A model generated the notes under the pieces. It had not been told where the DNA came from. It was given only the letters and a program-made list of their open reading frames with translations, and did no database searches. A stretch of DNA of 64,000 nt from Mucilaginibacter rivuli (lineage in GTDB: Bacteria; Bacteroidota; Bacteroidia; Sphingobacteriales; Sphingobacteriaceae): NCBI RefSeq assembly GCF_019391655.1, contig NZ_JAHXPQ010000002.1:186001-250000 (forward strand). The letters are read 5' to 3'. The stretch's first letter is position 1, and every line of letters begins with the position of its first letter. The position numbers were made by a program, and so were the translations under genes. Positions 18,139 to 27,790 of this stretch are shown here, piece by piece.

Positions 18139-20028
18139 ATGAAAACAAAAAATATAATATACAAAGCAGCAACTAAAACTACGGTTGTGTTTTGTGCGCT
18201 TGCTTTAGTATTTTTAGCAGGCTGCAAAAAAGATTTCCAGGTACCCGCTCATAGTTCAATAGATGCGGCAGTACTATGGAACGACGAAGGTTCTGTGCAG
18301 TATCATTTAAACGGTACCTACCAGGTAATAATGCCCGACTACCCTTATGAAGTGGCTGCTTTATTACAGGAATTTGCGAGCGATGAGAATATAGGATCAG
18401 CTACTGACGGTACTCTTAAGGCAATAATGGGCATTGGCACTGTGCTTACTTCTAATGATGTTAAAATTATTGGTAGTAAATACCAGGGTAGTAACAAAGG
18501 AGATAACAGGTATTTTGACATTGCCCGTTGTAACGATGGTATTGGTAATCTGCCTACTTCAACAATGCCAGCAGCTACCCAGAAGAAACTTATTGGTCAG
18601 TATTATATGCTAAGGGCAATGGCTTATTTTGACCTTGTAAGGTTATACGGCGGCGTTCCCTTGATATTGAGAACTCAAAGTCCGTCAAATTTTGAAACTG
18701 TACCCCGCTCTAATGCACAAGCTTGTTTTACCCAAATTGTGAAAGATCTAGATTCTGCAGCGGTTAATTTGAATGGTGTTACCTATGCTGACGCTTCAGA
18801 AAGAGGTAAACTCACCAAACTCGCAGCAGTTTGCTATAAAGCAAAAGTATTGCTGTACTGGGCAAGCCCGCAGTTTAATCCTGTAGGTGATCCGGCACAT
18901 CCTTATAAAGATGAACGTTGGGCAGACGCTTTGGTTGCCAATAAAGCGGCTTATGATCTTTGCCAAACTTCAGGCATTAGTTTAATGCCCGATTACAGTA
19001 CTATTTTTCAAACAGAAGGTACGGGCAATACGGAGGCTATTATGGTGCGTTCGTATTCTACATCGATAGAAAAAAGAGGTAATAACGTAGAGTCTAAAGT
19101 TCGTCCGGCGGGTGCAACATTTACCGGCGGTACCGGATCTGATTATTATGTAGCTACACAGCGGATGCTGGATGCATATACTATGGCAGATGGTACGCCT
19201 ATTAGCCAGGCCGGCGCTGCTTATGATAGTTTTATGTATTGGAAAAACCGTGACCCGCGTTTTGCCCAAACAATTGCCTATAACGGCAGCAACTGGAAAC
19301 TGAACGGTACTGCTGCCAGGAAACAGTGGACGTATAATGGTGAGATTGAAGGAAGTACTAAACCATTTTATTGCAAACGTTTCAGTGATCCTAATCTGGC
19401 TGCCGCGTCTGTTGCTATCGTAGCAGATAAGGGCGGTAATGGTTTTGACTGGATCGAGTTGCGTTATGCCGAAGTTTTATTGAATTATGCCGAATGTCTG
19501 AACGAAACAGGAGATCTGGTTACTGCAAAAAATATGGTACGCCTGATAAGGCAACGGGCCAAAGTGCTTATCGGAACTAAAGACTACGGTTTAGATTACG
19601 CCACCGACAAAGCCAGCATGCGTACCCTGATTGCTAACGAGCGTATGGTTGAATTTGCTTTTGAAGGCAAACGCGGTTGGGATTTGAGAAGAACAAGGAA
19701 GTTTCATGAGTTAAGCGGCTTCTTAACCGTTGCAGGTGAGTCGATCAGCACGGTGCCTAATGTTCCTGCTACGCCTACTAAAAAGGATCAACTCGAAACG
19801 CTTGATGCGAATGGCATACGTGGGCGCGATAAAATAGATATGAGTATCGCAACTACTTACATCAATTATTTTACACGTAACTTAATATATGGTAATAATA
19901 CACAGGCCATATCCATTTCAGCATCACAATGCTATTTTTATGGGTTACCAAATTCATTCCTTTTATCATCTCCGCTGCTTGATCAAACCCTGGGTTGGGA
20001 TAACGGAACATTTGATCCACTTAAATAA
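18139..20028 (+). CDS. susD: SusD-like surface glycan-binding lipoprotein
   Basis: A RagB/SusD-family lipoprotein of 629 residues. The lipobox has Cys29 (LAGC), followed by KKDF. Tetratricopeptide-like helices are visible, including GQYYMLRAMAYFDLVRLYGGVPLI, a family signature, and late NERMVEFAFEGKRGWDLRRT, the usual C-terminal motif. It caps the SusC barrel on the cell surface and presents glycan to it. It lies ten bases after susC and eleven before the next lipoprotein gene. Confidence 0.96.
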   Translation: MKTKNIIYKAATKTTVVFCALALVFLAGCKKDFQVPAHSSIDAAVLWNDEGSVQYHLNGTYQVIMPDYPYEVAALLQEFASDENIGSATDGTLKAIMGIGTVLTSNDVKIIGSKYQGSNKGDNRYFDIARCNDGIGNLPTSTMPAATQKKLIGQYYMLRAMAYFDLVRLYGGVPLILRTQSPSNFETVPRSNAQACFTQIVKDLDSAAVNLNGVTYADASERGKLTKLAAVCYKAKVLLYWASPQFNPVGDPAHPYKDERWADALVANKAAYDLCQTSGISLMPDYSTIFQTEGTGNTEAIMVRSYSTSIEKRGNNVESKVRPAGATFTGGTGSDYYVATQRMLDAYTMADGTPISQAGAAYDSFMYWKNRDPRFAQTIAYNGSNWKLNGTAARKQWTYNGEIEGSTKPFYCKRFSDPNLAAASVAIVADKGGNGFDWIELRYAEVLLNYAECLNETGDLVTAKNMVRLIRQRAKVLIGTKDYGLDYATDKASMRTLIANERMVEFAFEGKRGWDLRRTRKFHELSGFLTVAGESISTVPNVPATPTKKDQLETLDANGIRGRDKIDMSIATTYINYFTRNLIYGNNTQAISISASQCYFYGLPNSFLLSSPLLDQTLGWDNGTFDPLK

Positions 20029-20039
20029 AGAAATCAACA

Positions 20040-21050
20040 ATGAAAAAATATAAATTTATTTTATGTGTGCTTGCATGCTCAGCATTGCTGCTGAATGCTT
20101 GCAAAAAAGAAGGTGATAATATCTTCAACATGTTTGAGGGTGTAAAAATTGATGTGTATACTACTAATCCGGAGGATGTTAGTGATACCAACACCAAAAT
20201 AGTTAACGATGGTGATAATGTGTCATTTAACTACAGTGTAACTTCAGACCAGGACATGTATGGCATATCTATTTTAGAGGTGGGTACAAATACACCTGTC
20301 CGTAAAATTGTTTTAAATGATTCGCAACGCCGTAATTTTTCCGAAGTTTACAAATTTGTTGCTAATAACAGAACGGGCGTTACCAGCTACCGCATATATC
20401 CCACCGATAAAATTGGTGTTTATATGGGCGATGGGCATAAAGTGTTTACCATTAATATAAACAATAATTTTGACCTGAATCCGGAACAGCATGTTGATTT
20501 AGCTGACTCTGCGATTTCTGATGGGGGACCTCTGTTAACAAGCCCGGTAACCGTTACTCATACCGCGCGCCCCAACGCCAAATGTTTTTATTCATTGGGA
20601 GATGTTAAATCTTATACCTATGCTGATGCAACAGCAAATTCGGCTAACATCGATTTTGGTATTTGGTCGAAATTAACGGCAACTAAAAATACCACCACTG
20701 GTATCATAACCAATACATTTCAATTTTATGCATATGTTCCAACCAGCGTTGCTACAACCTATTTACCGTTTACAGGTTTTAATTTTACCACCTGGACACC
20801 GCGGGCAACAAAATTGGCAACCACAACTCAAAATTTGGCAGCTTTTACTGCGCTTAAAACAGGCACTCAGATTATAACAGCCGGAAAAGCCGCTAATATT
20901 ATTCAAACCAGTGTTGAAATAAAAGCAGGTACTACTTTTTATGTACTTACCCCGGATGGGCGTTACGCTGCCATCTATATAGATAAGATAGGCTTTGACC
21001 GTATTTATGGTTATTATGCCAACTTCTTTATTCGGTACGCTTATAAGTAA
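20040..21050 (+). CDS. surface lipoprotein downstream of SusD, candidate glycan-binding protein
   Basis: A 336-residue lipoprotein with lipobox Cys21 (LNAC) followed by KKEGDN. The N-terminal half resembles Ig/fibronectin-like beta-sandwich strands (VKIDVYT, DNVSFNYSVTSDQDMYGISIL), and the C-terminal half is beta-rich and Thr-rich (about 165-336). I do not recognise the family. Position directly after SusD, surface lipidation and lack of catalytic signatures fit a surface glycan-binding protein. It is the last gene of the operon and is followed within 25 bases by a strong terminator. Confidence 0.7.
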   Translation: MKKYKFILCVLACSALLLNACKKEGDNIFNMFEGVKIDVYTTNPEDVSDTNTKIVNDGDNVSFNYSVTSDQDMYGISILEVGTNTPVRKIVLNDSQRRNFSEVYKFVANNRTGVTSYRIYPTDKIGVYMGDGHKVFTININNNFDLNPEQHVDLADSAISDGGPLLTSPVTVTHTARPNAKCFYSLGDVKSYTYADATANSANIDFGIWSKLTATKNTTTGIITNTFQFYAYVPTSVATTYLPFTGFNFTTWTPRATKLATTTQNLAAFTALKTGTQIITAGKAANIIQTSVEIKAGTTFYVLTPDGRYAAIYIDKIGFDRIYGYYANFFIRYAYK

Positions 21051-21070
21051 CCATAGCTATATTTGATAGT

Positions 21071-21107
21071 AAAAAGGGAGAATGTATGAAACATTTCTCC
21101 CTTTTTT
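21071..21107 (+). terminator. intrinsic terminator of the SusCD operon
   Basis: A perfect 12-base stem AAAAAGGGAGAA (21071-21082) pairs with TTCTCCCTTTTT (21095-21106) around a 12-base loop, and the descending arm ends in a T run. It starts 20 bases after the stop of the surface lipoprotein gene. It separates the binding/import operon from the enzyme operon that follows. Confidence 0.9.
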
Positions 21108-21546
21108 GTTTATATAAATTTTAAGAGTGATTACCCTTTATTTATTATATTTATATCAGTTTGTAATTGGTTGATAAGTTATCAATACCCCAAATTAGTT
21201 TGTATGATATTAACAGGCTATTATATCATCGAATGCTGACTTGTGAAAAAGTAATTCATGTTTTGATAGCTATCAGTGCGCTTTAATTCAGTTATTGTAA
21301 CATAATTGCTACTGCATTGCCATTTTAAACCGATAAACCCATTGTGATAATATTGTATAAAACCATGCGAACATACTATATGAAATGATTGGTGGTACAG
21401 TGCATATTTGAACTAAATAATTTGCTAACCAAAGCTATTACCTGCAAGTCTTTAAGTTAAATACTAATGCTTTAATATTAGTTGCATTATAAAGATGTAC
21501 GTATTGAACATTAGCCGACAAGCAGGCAATTGATACATACCGAAAA
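21108..21546. promoter_or_regulatory. leader and promoter region of the 37-kb enzyme operon
   Basis: No gene is visible in this AT-rich gap. GATAATATTGTATA at 21346-21359 is identical to a site at 63199-63212, and TATTGTATAAAAC at 21351-21363 is identical to the reverse strand of 12313-12325. A nearby CCATTGTGATAAT forms direct ATTGT repeats 11 bases apart (21341 and 21352 start the two copies). AAATAATTTG at 21415-21424 also occurs at 12547-12556 upstream of the isomerase gene and is one base short of the Bacteroidota -7 consensus. The remaining leader holds nothing I recognise. Confidence 0.5.
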
Positions 21547-23214
21547 ATGAAAAAGGCTATTTTCCCAATGTTATTCTCAGCCGCGCTTATGTTGTGCCAG
21601 GCTGCAATGGCGCAGTACCCGCAGGTGCCAAAATCTGTACAGGAAGAATCAGAAAGACTCATCAAAGAGACCAATCGCAAATCCGACTCTGCATGGGCGG
21701 TTGCTTTCCCTATTGTTGATTATGATATGCGCCATGGCAAACCATATGTACCATGGGCTGCACGCCCTGATGATTTGCCACAAGCAAAAATATTAGCGTT
21801 TCCCGGTGCCGAGGGTGGTGGTGCTTATAGCTTTGGCGGTCGCGGTGGTAAAGTGTTTGTAGTTACCAACCTAAACGATAGCGGGCCGGGCAGCTTACGC
21901 TGGGCATGCGAGCAGGGTGGGGCACGTATTGTAGTTTTTAACGTTGCAGGTATCATCCGTATCAAATCTCCTATCATTGTTCGTGCACCATACATCTCTA
22001 TCGAGGGCCAAAGCGCTCCTGGCGATGGTGTTTGCGTTGCAGGCGAATCGTTTTGGGTAAATACACACGATGTAGTGATCCGCTACATGCGTTTCCGCCG
22101 TGGCGAAACTAATGTTGGCCGCCGGGATGATGCACTGGGTGGTAACCCGGTGGGTAACATAATTGCCGATCACGTTTCGGCAAGCTGGGGCCTTGATGAG
22201 AACTTTTCTATGTACCGCCATATGTACGATCCCGGTGACGGATCGAAAGAAGAAAAACATGGTACAGCGAATATCACTGTTCAAAATTGTATCTATTCCG
22301 AGTCGTTGGATTATTGGAATCACTCATTTGGCAGCACAACAGGTGGCGAGAATAGTTTGCTGATCCGTAATTTATGGGCAGATAATACAGGCCGTAACCC
22401 GTCAATTGGATGGAACGGTGTTTACAATTTTGTGAACAACGTAGTGTTCAACTGGCACCACCGTTCTATGGATGGTGGCGATTATACGTCACATTTCAAT
22501 ATTATCAATAATTACTTTAAGCCGGGGCCGGTAACACCCAAAGATTCACCGGTTGGATACCGTATTCTAAAACCGGAATCAGGCCGCAGTAAGCTTAAAG
22601 AAAAATACTTTGGCCGTGCTTATGTAAATGGTAATGTGATGGAAGGTAATGACCGCGTAACTAAAGATAATTGGGATGGTGGCGTTCAGGTTGAAGGCGA
22701 GGGCGGAAAAGAACTGGCTGACGCAGGTAAATACAAAGACTACATGTATGCCGATCACCCGTTCCCTTTACCACCGGCACCTATTACAATATTGCCTGCT
22801 AACGATGCTTATAAATATGTTTGCGATAATGCAGGTGCAACATTGCCTGTGCGTGATGCTGTTGATAAACGCATTACCGAACAGGCCCGTACCGGAAAAA
22901 TTACTTATAAAGAAATGCAAACCGATACGGATTTTCAGTTCAAGGTGCGTAAATTACCCAAAGACTCATATAAACTGGGTATCATTACTGCCCCATGGCA
23001 AGTTGGCGGTTACCCTGAATACAAAGGCGCACCTTACAAAGACAGCGACAACGATGGTTTACCTGATGATTGGGAATTAGCTCACGGCTTAAATCCAAAA
23101 GACGCTTCAGATTCGCCTAAGCCCGCTAAAAATGGTGGCGGTTATACCAATATCGAAGTATATTTAAATACGCTTGCCGAAAAAGGTCAGCAACCATTAC
23201 CTGCAAAAAAATAA
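21547..23214 (+). CDS. PL1 pectate lyase
   Basis: A secreted 555-residue lyase with a signal peptide ending MAQ at residue 23. A right-handed beta-helix runs from FPGAEGGGAYSFGGRGG (about 85) through VTNLNDSGPGSLRWA, the Ca-binding IIADHVSASWG strand and NTGRNPSIGW, whose Arg-Asn-Pro recalls the catalytic RxPxxR region of PL1. Near the C-terminus DSDNDGLPDDWE is a calcium-binding thrombospondin-3-like loop. It would cut polygalacturonate by beta-elimination, opening the backbone of pectin. It is the first gene of the 20-gene operon and is preceded by the shared TATTGTATA motif, so it marks the induced transcription unit. Confidence 0.9.
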   Translation: MKKAIFPMLFSAALMLCQAAMAQYPQVPKSVQEESERLIKETNRKSDSAWAVAFPIVDYDMRHGKPYVPWAARPDDLPQAKILAFPGAEGGGAYSFGGRGGKVFVVTNLNDSGPGSLRWACEQGGARIVVFNVAGIIRIKSPIIVRAPYISIEGQSAPGDGVCVAGESFWVNTHDVVIRYMRFRRGETNVGRRDDALGGNPVGNIIADHVSASWGLDENFSMYRHMYDPGDGSKEEKHGTANITVQNCIYSESLDYWNHSFGSTTGGENSLLIRNLWADNTGRNPSIGWNGVYNFVNNVVFNWHHRSMDGGDYTSHFNIINNYFKPGPVTPKDSPVGYRILKPESGRSKLKEKYFGRAYVNGNVMEGNDRVTKDNWDGGVQVEGEGGKELADAGKYKDYMYADHPFPLPPAPITILPANDAYKYVCDNAGATLPVRDAVDKRITEQARTGKITYKEMQTDTDFQFKVRKLPKDSYKLGIITAPWQVGGYPEYKGAPYKDSDNDGLPDDWELAHGLNPKDASDSPKPAKNGGGYTNIEVYLNTLAEKGQQPLPAKK

Positions 23215-23235
23215 CTTACCTCATATTTAAAAACT

Positions 23236-26200
23236 ATGTTTCTGAAACAGAAACTTAAACCATACTTAACCACTTGCCTTTTGGCAGGTGGTTTATGTTT
23301 GTATTTACCTGCCGCAGCGCAAAAACCTAAGGTAGTTAAACCACAGCCGCCCGTTACCGAAGGTAAAGACGGCAGACTGGTTTATGCCGCTGCGCCTAAT
23401 GGCGACCGTATTCCCGATTTTTCGTATTGTGGTTATATGGCTTCAGAAAAGGCTATTCCGAATGCTCCTGTTAAGGTTGTGGTACCCGTTAAAAAGGGCG
23501 ATGCCACAATACGTATACAAGCTGCTTTAGATTACGTTGCCGGCTTACCTGCCGATAAAGAGGGGATCCGTGGAGCGGTTTTATTAGAGAAAGGAAAGTA
23601 TGATGTTTTAGGAACGCTGTTGTTTAAAGCCTCTGGCATTATCCTCCGCGGAAGCGGTAACACTTTAGAAGGAACCATAATTGTTGGCGGCGGTACCGAT
23701 AGGGCGGCGTTAATAAAAGTATTGGGCAAAGGCGATAAACATAACGATGCCCCGGTTAAAATTACCGATACCTACGTTCCGGTAAATGCTACCGAAATTA
23801 ACGTTTCTTCAAATAAATTTAAAGTGGGCGACATGGTGACCGTTCATCGCCCATGCACAAAAGAGTGGATCACCAAGCTGGGGATGGACGATTTTGGCGG
23901 GGGCGTATCTGCCCTCGGCTGGAAACCTGGTCAGCGCGAAATTTATTGGGATCGCAAGGTAGTTGCCGTTAAAGGAGATGCTATCACATTAGATGCACCT
24001 TTAACCACTGCCTTAGATACAACTTACGGTGGCGGAACGATTTCTGCCTACACATGGCCGGGTCGTATCAGCCAAATCGGTATCGAAAATATCCAACTGC
24101 GTTCGTACTACAATGAGGCCAACCCCAAAGACGAAGATCATCGCTGGATGGCCATCACCATAGAGAACGTCCAGGACGTTTGGGTGCGCCAAATGGTGTT
24201 TAAGCACTTTGCAGGATCGGCAGTGAACGTGTTGGAAACATCACGCCGTGTTACTGTTCAAGATTGTAAATCATTATCACCAACATCAGAAATTGGCGGG
24301 CAACGCCGTTATACATTCTTAACTACAGGGCAGCAAACGTTATTTCAACGTTGCTACTCCGAATTTGGTTACCACGATTTTGCTGTTGGATATTGCGCTG
24401 CCGGCCCTAATGCCTTTGTACAATGTAACTCATGGCAATCGTTAAGTTTTAGTGGTGGGATAGATAGCTGGGCATCGGGTGTATTATTTGATGTTGTAAA
24501 TGTTGATGGCAATAACATCAGCTTTAAAAACCGGGAGCAGGATGGACAGGGTGCAGGCTGGGCAGTTGCCAACAGCCTGTTATGGAATTGCACCGCAGCC
24601 CGCGTTGATTGCTATAAACCGCCAACCGCGCAAAACTGGGCCTTTGCAACATGGGCGCAATTTGGTGGTGATGGCTACTGGAGCGATTCAAACAACAGCA
24701 TTAGTCCACGTAGTTTTTACTATGCACAATTGAGTGACCGTATAGGAAAAGACAATGCACAGCCACTGGCTCAGGTTTTTCCTTTAAATACCAACGCCAC
24801 AAGCAGCCCTTCAGTTGATGAAGCAGCGCGCTTGATTGCAATGTACAAAAAACCGCAATTGCACCTGCAGGATTGGATAGACCAGGCGGCACAACGCGAG
24901 CCGATAAGCACCGGGAGATCCGGAGCCAAAACTATTGACGAGATTGGTTACAAAGAACCCGTAGCTGCTAAAAAGGCCGAGCCTATGATGGTAGTAAATG
25001 GCTGGATAGTACGCGGTAACTCAGTACTAACCGGCAAGCATTACGATTCGCCATGGTGGATGGGTACAACCCGACCCGATTTTATCAAACAATCAAAACC
25101 ATCGGTAACCCGTTACGTTCCGGGCCGTACAGGTACAGGTTTAACCGATGACCTGGATGAGATGACCGACAAAATGCTAAAGGACAATGTACTCGCTTAC
25201 GAACATAATTACGGCTTATGGTATGACCGCCGCCGCGATGATCACGAACGTATTCGGCGTGCTGATGGCGAGGTTTGGCCTCCATTTTACGAATTGCCTT
25301 TTGCCCGCTACGGAGGTAATGAAACGGGTTGGGATGGTTTAGGCAAATATGATCTCACCAAATATAACCCCTGGTATTGGGGCCGCTTAAAAAAATATGC
25401 CGACTTAGCTGATGAAAAAGGTTTGGTGTTGATCCATCAAAATTACTTTCAGCATAATATTATTGAAGCGGGTGCACATTATGTGGATTTCCCTTGGCGC
25501 ACCGCTAATAATATCAACAAAACAAGTTTCCCCGAGCCGGTTCCATTTGCAGGAGATAAGCGTTTATTTATGGCCGAAGAATTTTATAACGAGAAGGACC
25601 CCTCGCTTACAGCCTTGCATACAGCTTTTATTAACCAATGCTTAAATAACTTTAAAGATAACACAGGCGTTATCCAGCTCATTGCTGAAGAGTTTACCGG
25701 CCCGCTCCATTTTGTTCAGTTTTGGGTGGATAATATTAAAACATGGGAAGCTGACAATAAACGTAAAGAGGTCATTGGCCTGAGCACCACAAAAGATGTG
25801 CAGGATGCCATCCTTGCCGATGCAACACGCGCATCGGTTATCAACGTGATCGATATTAAATACTGGCACTACCAGGCCGATGGTACAACTTACGCACCGC
25901 TTGGCGGACAAAGTTTAGCACCGCGCCAGCATGCCCGTAACATGAAACCGAAAGCAACATCCTTTGAGCAGGTGTATCGCGCCGTAAGCGAGTATCGCAC
26001 CAAATATCCCGACAAGGCAGTAATGTACAATGCTGATAACTATGATACGTATGGCTGGGCGGTATTTATGGGCGGCGGTTCGTTGGCTGTGGTACCTAAA
26101 GTTGCCGATCCGCAATTCGCGATGGCTGCTTCTGCAATGCTGCCGTTAGAATTGGAAGGCAAACCCAAAGGGCAATATGCTTTGGCTAACTTTACAAAAG

Positions 26201-26397
26201 GGTATATTGTATACAGCAGTTCGGGCGAACCGATACATTTAAAAACGTCTAAATTATCAGGGCAATTAACCATACACTGGGTAGACCCCAGTAGCGGACG
26301 TATAATTAAAGAAGGCGAAACCATAACAGGCGGTACCGATGCGGAACTTAAAGCCCCGCAACAGGGAGCCGTGATTATGTGGGCATCGGTAAAATAA
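23236..26397 (+). CDS. giant two-module protein: beta-helix plus TIM-barrel-like domain
   Basis: At 1053 residues this is an unusual secreted protein with a signal peptide ending AAAQ at about 29. Residues about 75-520 carry beta-helix rungs: IRIQAALDYV, GIILRGSGN, VQDVWVRQMVFKHFAGSAVNV, TVQDCKS. Residues about 580-970 look like a separate barrel: GLWYDRRRDDHE, YADLADEKGLVLIHQNYFQHN and VIQLIAEEFTGPLHF, with the Glu818-Glu819 pair at a strand end as in retaining glycosidases. The last about 80 residues (IHWVDPSSGR) resemble the closing beta-sandwich of the neighbouring GH140 protein (ASWYDPRTGE). I half-recall the labels DUF4955/DUF6298 but cannot confirm them. The start follows PL1 by 21 bases, and the GH140 gene begins one base after its stop. 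Confidence 0.7.
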   Translation: MFLKQKLKPYLTTCLLAGGLCLYLPAAAQKPKVVKPQPPVTEGKDGRLVYAAAPNGDRIPDFSYCGYMASEKAIPNAPVKVVVPVKKGDATIRIQAALDYVAGLPADKEGIRGAVLLEKGKYDVLGTLLFKASGIILRGSGNTLEGTIIVGGGTDRAALIKVLGKGDKHNDAPVKITDTYVPVNATEINVSSNKFKVGDMVTVHRPCTKEWITKLGMDDFGGGVSALGWKPGQREIYWDRKVVAVKGDAITLDAPLTTALDTTYGGGTISAYTWPGRISQIGIENIQLRSYYNEANPKDEDHRWMAITIENVQDVWVRQMVFKHFAGSAVNVLETSRRVTVQDCKSLSPTSEIGGQRRYTFLTTGQQTLFQRCYSEFGYHDFAVGYCAAGPNAFVQCNSWQSLSFSGGIDSWASGVLFDVVNVDGNNISFKNREQDGQGAGWAVANSLLWNCTAARVDCYKPPTAQNWAFATWAQFGGDGYWSDSNNSISPRSFYYAQLSDRIGKDNAQPLAQVFPLNTNATSSPSVDEAARLIAMYKKPQLHLQDWIDQAAQREPISTGRSGAKTIDEIGYKEPVAAKKAEPMMVVNGWIVRGNSVLTGKHYDSPWWMGTTRPDFIKQSKPSVTRYVPGRTGTGLTDDLDEMTDKMLKDNVLAYEHNYGLWYDRRRDDHERIRRADGEVWPPFYELPFARYGGNETGWDGLGKYDLTKYNPWYWGRLKKYADLADEKGLVLIHQNYFQHNIIEAGAHYVDFPWRTANNINKTSFPEPVPFAGDKRLFMAEEFYNEKDPSLTALHTAFINQCLNNFKDNTGVIQLIAEEFTGPLHFVQFWVDNIKTWEADNKRKEVIGLSTTKDVQDAILADATRASVINVIDIKYWHYQADGTTYAPLGGQSLAPRQHARNMKPKATSFEQVYRAVSEYRTKYPDKAVMYNADNYDTYGWAVFMGGGSLAVVPKVADPQFAMAASAMLPLELEGKPKGQYALANFTKGYIVYSSSGEPIHLKTSKLSGQLTIHWVDPSSGRIIKEGETITGGTDAELKAPQQGAVIMWASVK

Positions 26398-26398
26398 A

Positions 26399-27790
26399 AT
26401 GGATATGTATAAAAAAATAAGCATCATTGTAATATTGGCACTGGTTTTTGCAGCAGGTAACAACTTTGCACAGTCACCATTAAAAATATCAGCAAACCAC
26501 CGTTATTTTACCACAGCGGATGGTAAACCATTTTTTTGGCTGGGTGATACGGGTTGGTTGTTGTTTTCAAAACTGAACCGTGAGGATGCTGAAAAATATT
26601 TGGAAGACCGCCGCAAAAAAGGGTTTAACGTGATACAGGTGATGGTACTGCATACCGTAGGAGTAGTTAATGCCTATGGCGATACAGCACTGATCGGTAA
26701 AAACGTAGCAACACCGAAGGTAACTCCCGGTAATTCGCCTAAAGATCCGCAGCAATATGACTACTGGGACCATGTAGATTTTATTGTTGACCTGGCCGCG
26801 AAAAAAGGTATTTATATAGCAATGGTTCCTGTTTGGGGATCGAACGTAAAAGAGAGGCATGTGAACCAGGCACAGGGCCGTGCTTATGCCGGGTTTTTAG
26901 CAAAGCGCTATAAAGATAAACCAAATGTGATATGGATGAACGGCGGTGATGTGCCGGGTAGCGACTCGATAAAAGTTTGGCGCGCCATTGGCTCTACATT
27001 GCATCATTATGATACAAAGCATTTGATAACATACCACCCCCGGGGCCGTACACAATCATCCAACTGGTTTCACAACGATACCTGGTTAGATTTTAATTGT
27101 TTCCAGTCAGGTCACCGCGATTACGCGCAGGATACTTCAAAAAAGGATTTTCAATACGGTGAAGATAACTGGAAATATGTTAACGTGGATTACAAAAAAC
27201 TGCCGATAAAGCCAACGTTGGATGCCGAACCCTCATACGAAGCTATCCCGCACGGCTTACATGATACAACCCTTGCACACTGGACGGCTGCCGATGTAAG
27301 ACGTTATGGTTACTGGTCGGTTTTTGCAGGTGGCTGTGGTTATACTTATGGCGATAACTCCGTAATGCAAATGTACAAACCGGGCGAAAAGGGCGGGTCT
27401 TACGGCGCTAAAATGCCTTGGTTTGATGCCATTAACGATCCCGGTGCCGCGCAAATGCAATATATTAAAAAACTCATGTTGTCGCGCCCCTATTTTGGCC
27501 GCGTGCCGGATCAGTCGCTTATCGTAGGTGCAAAACAAGGTAAAAGGTACAATTACCTTATTGGCACAAAAGGCACAAACTACGCGTTTATTTACACTTA
27601 TAATGGCAGGGATATTCCGGTTAATTTAGGTAAGATACAAGGTGCTAAAGTAAAGGCATCATGGTATGATCCCCGCACGGGCGAAACCCAATTAATAGGT
27701 ACATTCCCTAACAAGGGCACCAAAACATTTAAACCCGCCGGAGAAGTTATGGACGGTAACGATTGGGTGTTGATATTAGACAAAGCATAA
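26399..27790 (+). CDS. GH140 apiosidase (DUF4038-type)
   Basis: A secreted TIM-barrel enzyme of 463 residues with a signal peptide ending FAQ at residue 25. FFWLGDTGW (46-53), GFNVIQVMVL and MNGGDVPGSDS, with Asp184, followed by LDAEPSYE with Glu277, match the family; Asp184 and Glu277 are the likely catalytic pair. A C-terminal beta-sandwich (about 375-463) follows. GH140 was defined by an enzyme of Bacteroides that cuts the apiose-galacturonate linkage of rhamnogalacturonan II, releasing side chains A and B. Since apiose is rare outside RG-II and apiogalacturonan, this is the strongest pointer to the locus substrate. A second ATG at 26405 is an alternative start. Confidence 0.85.
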   Translation: MDMYKKISIIVILALVFAAGNNFAQSPLKISANHRYFTTADGKPFFWLGDTGWLLFSKLNREDAEKYLEDRRKKGFNVIQVMVLHTVGVVNAYGDTALIGKNVATPKVTPGNSPKDPQQYDYWDHVDFIVDLAAKKGIYIAMVPVWGSNVKERHVNQAQGRAYAGFLAKRYKDKPNVIWMNGGDVPGSDSIKVWRAIGSTLHHYDTKHLITYHPRGRTQSSNWFHNDTWLDFNCFQSGHRDYAQDTSKKDFQYGEDNWKYVNVDYKKLPIKPTLDAEPSYEAIPHGLHDTTLAHWTAADVRRYGYWSVFAGGCGYTYGDNSVMQMYKPGEKGGSYGAKMPWFDAINDPGAAQMQYIKKLMLSRPYFGRVPDQSLIVGAKQGKRYNYLIGTKGTNYAFIYTYNGRDIPVNLGKIQGAKVKASWYDPRTGETQLIGTFPNKGTKTFKPAGEVMDGNDWVLILDKA

